The notes under the pieces: model-generated
Told to the model about the DNA's origin: nothing
Seen by the model: the letters and a program-made list of their open reading frames with translations, nothing else
The model's database searches: none
Made by a program: the position numbers and the translations under genes
Source: Pseudomonadota bacterium
GTDB taxonomy: Bacteria > Pseudomonadota > Alphaproteobacteria > SHVZ01
Assembly (NCBI GenBank): GCA_016195085.1
Contig: JACQAG010000026.1
Span: 1 to 64,000 of the forward strand
Length of the DNA stretch: 64,000 bases
Direction: 5' to 3'
Part shown: positions 60,638-64,000 of the stretch, one piece after another
How the letters are laid out: each line of letters opens with the position of its first letter
Numbering within the stretch: position 1 is the stretch's first letter

Positions 60638-61362
60638 TCGCCAGGCGAGATCGGGGGCTCGAGGCCCTGCTGGCGCCGCCAAAGAGTCGCCCGATTTGGA
60701 TGGTGAGCTTCATCGACACGCTGTCCTTGGTGCTGTCGTTTTTCATCTTGCTGTTTTCGATGGCGACCCCCGACGTCGAACGCTTTCGCCAGCTGACGGC
60801 GACGCTGACCCATAGCCTCGGCACCGCCGGTCTCAGGCTGGAGTCGGCGCCGAGCCCGGGCGTGATCGCGCCCACCGCCGAACGCACGCAGGCGCTCAAT
60901 CTCGACTACCTCGCGAGCCTGCTGCAGGCACAGGTGGCGCGGGAGCCGAGCTTGTCCCGCGTGGTCCTGCAGCGTCTTGCCGACCGTTTAGTGCTGACGC
61001 TACCGAGCGACGTGGTCTTCGCTTCCAATCAGGCGACGCTGACGCCGACCGCGGAGCGCGCGCTCTTCGAGCTGTGCGCGCTGCTCGCCCGGCTCGACAA
61101 TCGTATCGATGTCCAGGGACATACCGACCCGGCGCCGATCGCCGGTGGGCCTTACGGCGACAATTGGGAGTTGTCGATTGCCCGCGCGGTCGCCGTCCGC
61201 GACGTGCTCCGCCGTTCCGGCTATCAGCGTGCGCTCGTCGCGCAAGGACTCGCCGACACGCGCTTTGCGGAGATCAGCGGCGACATTCCCGCCGTGCTGC
61301 GTCGCCAACTCGCTCGCCGGGTCGATGTCGTCATCTATCCCGCGGCGGGCGCCCGATCATGA
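60634..61362 (+). CDS. MotB/OmpA-type flagellar stator-like protein
   Basis: The 242-residue protein has a single membrane helix FIDTLSLVLSFFILLFSMA with the MotB-type aspartate. The C-terminal OmpA domain includes DNRIDVQGHTDPAPI, GDNWELSIARAVAVRDVL and RRQLARRVDVVI. Peptidoglycan binding and proton conduction are therefore possible. The first membrane segment and plug fit PF13677 (MotB_plug). It overlaps both neighbours by four bases. No MotA is in the window. Confidence 0.82.
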   Translation: MIARRDRGLEALLAPPKSRPIWMVSFIDTLSLVLSFFILLFSMATPDVERFRQLTATLTHSLGTAGLRLESAPSPGVIAPTAERTQALNLDYLASLLQAQVAREPSLSRVVLQRLADRLVLTLPSDVVFASNQATLTPTAERALFELCALLARLDNRIDVQGHTDPAPIAGGPYGDNWELSIARAVAVRDVLRRSGYQRALVAQGLADTRFAEISGDIPAVLRRQLARRVDVVIYPAAGARS

Positions 61363-64000
61363 CCCGGCGCTCCTGCCTGGCGATTGCCCTTGTGCTCGCC
61401 TTAGCCGGACCGGCGCGGGCCGATCCGGTCAAGGTCACCGGCTCCCTCGATGCCACTGGCGCGCATCTTTCCTTCGAATGGCCTTCCCCCGTGCGCTACA
61501 CCGGCGAGATCATTGACGATCGGCTAATCTTGCGGTTCACCCGGCCCGTGGAGGCCTCATTCGAGGCGGCCTTGGCCGCGACCCAGCGTTACGTGCGCAG
61601 CGCCCGGATCGCGGGCGACGGGCGCACCGTCGTCATCGAGCTGGCGCAACCTTCGAGCATGCGGACCGATGCGAGCGATCGGCGCATCACCGTCGACCTC
61701 CTCGACAAGGCGACGGCCGCCGCCGCGCCCGCGGCAGCGGCGCGCGCGCCGCAGGCGCAGGCCAATGCCGGCCAAACGACACAACCGACGCCGGCGGCAC
61801 CGGCGGGCGCAGCGTCCCACGGCCCAACGCCTGGGCCGGTGCAGCCAGCCACCCCTGCCAAGCCAGGGCCGGCCCAGGCCCAAGCCGGGGCGGCGGCGGC
61901 AACGCCGCCGAAACCGGCGGACGCAGCGCACGCCCTGGCTCAGCCGCCTCCCGCTCCGGCCACCCGAGCCGCCACGGCTCAGCCACGCTCGCCGGAGCCG
62001 GCGCGGCCTGGTCAAGCGACCGCTTCGGCTCCGACTCTGGCGCCTCCCGCGCCTGCGCATGCCGCACGCTCGCCGCCGCCCAAGGCCGGGGAGGGCGGGG
62101 CTCCTGCCGTACCGCCGCGGCCGCCCGCAGGCGGCGAGGCGCCAGTGGCGGCGCCGACCGTCGCCGTCACCGCGGCGACCTCGGCCGACACGCCATTGCC
62201 GGTTCGCGCCGAAGCGCGTAGCGATGGCATGGCGGTCCGCATCGATTGGCCGGCGCAGGTCTCCGGTGCGGTCTTTCGGCGCGCGGGCTTTCTCTGGGCG
62301 GTATTCGATCAAGCGGCAAAGGCCGACATCAAGCCGATTGCCGATGTTCCCCAGCAGCTGATCGCCGGCTTGGAGCAGGTGCCGAGCGCCAGCGGCACGG
62401 CAATCCGCATGTCGATCCTGCCGGGGGTCAATCCGCGCATAGTCCGCGACGGCAATGCCTGGGTTCTGGAGCTGCGCGCCGGCGAGATCCGTCCGGATCT
62501 GGCGCTGACGGCGCAAATCCAGGCGACTGGCCCGCAGACCGCCCGCGTCTTCATTCCCGCGCAAGAGCCCTCCGACGCGATCTCCATCAAGGATCCGGAG
62601 GTCGGCGACGACATCGTCGTCGTGCCGATCGCCCAGCTCGGTCGGGGCATGGACGGGGATCGGGCCTACCCACAGTTCGCGCTTCTCGCCACCGCCCAAG
62701 GCCTGGCGGTGGTGCCCCGCTCTGATCGAATCGCGGTCAAATCCTTGCCCGATGGCGTGACGATCAGCGATGCCGAAGGCTTGTACATGACCCCGCCGGA
62801 GTCGCTCGCAGGTGCAGGCGAGGAAGGGGCTCCCGGCACCGCTCCATTGCCTGCGGGCCGCGTCTTCGACATGATCGGCTGGCGGCGCGGCGGCCCCACC
62901 GACTTCCTGCCGCGCAAGCAGGCTCTGCAGAACCGCATCGCCGAAGCGACCCGCATCACCCGCGGCCAGCCGCGCCTCGAACTGGCTCAGTTCTATTTTG
63001 GCAACGGACTTGCCGCCGAAGCGATCGGCTTGTTACGGACCATCGAGGTGGAGGATCCAGACCTCTCCGCCCGCCCGAGCGTGAAGGCGCTCTACGGCGC
63101 GTGCAAGTTCGCTCTCGGGCGCCATGTGGACGCGATGAAGGATCTCTCGGATCCGGCGTTGAACGGCCGCAGCGAGATCGAGCTTTGGCGCGCGGCAACC
63201 AGCGCCGCCCTGAGCGACTGGGAAACCGCCACCCAGCAATTCACCCGCGCCGGCACCATCCCGCCGGGCTATCCCCGCAATTTCGTGACCGAGATTGCGC
63301 TGCTCGGCGCCGACTCGGCGATCCGCAACAAGGATCTCAGGGCGGCCGGCGCCTTTCTGGACGCGGTCAATGACGCCGGTCCCGGTCCGGGCGAGCAGGC
63401 GCGGGTCGACTATTTCCGGGCCCGTGTGGTCTCTGCTGCGGGCGATTATGAGACCGCGCTCGAGACCTGGACGCGCCTGGCCGAGGGGCCGGATCGCTGG
63501 GCGCGCGTGCGTTCGGCCATGACGCTCATCGATGAAGGTCTCGCCCGCGGCAAGGTCACGCGAGCGGACGCGATCCAGAAGCTCGACAGTCTGCGCTTCG
63601 GCTGGCGCGGCGACAATGTCGAGCTCGAGCTCCTCCGCCGGCTGGGAACGCTCTATCTCGAGGAAGGCGACTATCGCAATGGGCTGACCGTGCTCAAGCA
63701 GGCCGCCTCCAGCTTCCCCGAGGGGCCGACGACGAGGCAAATCACCGAGACCATGACCGGGGCTTTCAAGAAGCTGTTCCTGGACGGCGCCGCCACCGCC
63801 TTGCCGCCGCTGGTGGCGCTGGCGCTTTATGACGACTTCCGCGAGCTGACGCCGCCGGGCAACGATGGCAACGAGATGATCCGCAAGCTCGCCGACCGTC
63901 TGGTTTCGGTCGAGCTCCTCGATCGGGCCGGCGGATTGCTGGACCGCCAGGTTCGTGTCCGGCTGCAAGGCGTCGACAAGGCCCGGGTCGGCGCGCAGCT
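61359..64000 (+). CDS. Secreted TPR-repeat protein of the flagellar operon, partial (C-terminus off the right edge)
   Basis: The ATG at 61359 overlaps the previous stop by four bases and the frame stays open to the window end, giving 880 visible residues. A signal peptide is apparent (CLAIALVLALAGPARADP). Residues ~120-270 are a low-complexity Ala/Pro/Gln-rich linker. The C-terminal part has repeated helical TPR-like units (LELAQFYFGNGLAAEAIGLL; LEEGDYRNGLTVLKQAASSF). It is likely a periplasmic scaffold or motor-associated protein. In related Rhodospirillales, as I recall, large TPR proteins occupy this position. Confidence 0.83.
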   Translation, partial: MTRRSCLAIALVLALAGPARADPVKVTGSLDATGAHLSFEWPSPVRYTGEIIDDRLILRFTRPVEASFEAALAATQRYVRSARIAGDGRTVVIELAQPSSMRTDASDRRITVDLLDKATAAAAPAAAARAPQAQANAGQTTQPTPAAPAGAASHGPTPGPVQPATPAKPGPAQAQAGAAAATPPKPADAAHALAQPPPAPATRAATAQPRSPEPARPGQATASAPTLAPPAPAHAARSPPPKAGEGGAPAVPPRPPAGGEAPVAAPTVAVTAATSADTPLPVRAEARSDGMAVRIDWPAQVSGAVFRRAGFLWAVFDQAAKADIKPIADVPQQLIAGLEQVPSASGTAIRMSILPGVNPRIVRDGNAWVLELRAGEIRPDLALTAQIQATGPQTARVFIPAQEPSDAISIKDPEVGDDIVVVPIAQLGRGMDGDRAYPQFALLATAQGLAVVPRSDRIAVKSLPDGVTISDAEGLYMTPPESLAGAGEEGAPGTAPLPAGRVFDMIGWRRGGPTDFLPRKQALQNRIAEATRITRGQPRLELAQFYFGNGLAAEAIGLLRTIEVEDPDLSARPSVKALYGACKFALGRHVDAMKDLSDPALNGRSEIELWRAATSAALSDWETATQQFTRAGTIPPGYPRNFVTEIALLGADSAIRNKDLRAAGAFLDAVNDAGPGPGEQARVDYFRARVVSAAGDYETALETWTRLAEGPDRWARVRSAMTLIDEGLARGKVTRADAIQKLDSLRFGWRGDNVELELLRRLGTLYLEEGDYRNGLTVLKQAASSFPEGPTTRQITETMTGAFKKLFLDGAATALPPLVALALYDDFRELTPPGNDGNEMIRKLADRLVSVELLDRAGGLLDRQVRVRLQGVDKARVGAQ

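Overview
The window is GC-rich DNA from an alphaproteobacterium, probably a member of Rhodospirillales or a close relative. The evidence is the run fliL, fliM, a DUF6468-type protein, a MotE-like protein and MotB-like proteins at the right end, and repeated TPR plus TIGR04372-type glycosyltransferases, a combination I associate with that order. These assignments rest on motifs read by eye; no database search was run.

Roughly the first 55 kb is a surface-glycan island (lipopolysaccharide O-chain, capsule, or glycosylation of flagellin or another surface protein). From left to right: (1) 1-9727, a 'sporadic carbohydrate cluster' module with a C-methyltransferase, a DegT aminotransferase, an Fe(II)/2-oxoglutarate oxygenase, an LIC12192-family protein, a split transketolase, an APH-like kinase and two TIGR04372 glycosyltransferases. 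(2) 9792-13055, an NDP-heptose-like operon of epimerase, nucleotidyltransferase-PfkB fusion and SIS isomerase. (3) 13336-20431, a sulfotransferase-fold protein, methyltransferases, an epimerase, a third TIGR04372 protein and the remains of a second epimerase gene. (4) 20527-24927, four genes matching, one for one, the Campylobacter jejuni enzymes that make cytidine diphosphoramidate for the O-methyl phosphoramidate capsule modification (Cj1415-Cj1418), plus a truncated methyltransferase. (5) 24943-34218, an oxidoreductase, an FkbM-like methyltransferase, two more TIGR04372 proteins, a second sulfotransferase-fold protein and a polytopic membrane protein. (6) 34310-42413, a plus-strand operon for a CDP-hexose branch (RfbF, RfbG), two polyprenyl-phosphate-type GT2 enzymes, methyltransferases (one broken) and an AsnB-like amidotransferase. 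(7) 42455-53331, minus-strand methyltransferases, a two-gene Rieske oxygenase, a second copy of the membrane protein, a flippase-like protein, a radical SAM protein and a sugar O-methyltransferase. (8) 53663-56587, a TPR glycosyltransferase and a HAD-like phosphatase.

From 56736 to the right edge is a flagellar operon: fliL, fliM, DUF6468, motE-like, two motB-like genes, then a large secreted TPR protein that runs off the window.

The best candidate for an undescribed system is the phosphoramidate cassette in an alphaproteobacterial island, flanked by two sulfotransferase-fold proteins that could use the PAPS-like 3'-phospho-cytidine-diphosphoramidate as donor. Second is a Rieske oxygenase whose Rieske and catalytic domains are separate, overlapping genes. 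Three gene remnants (20198-20431, 21066-21245, 38237-38777) show that the island has been remodelled by deletion and recombination. I saw no tRNA, rRNA, CRISPR array or transposase gene.
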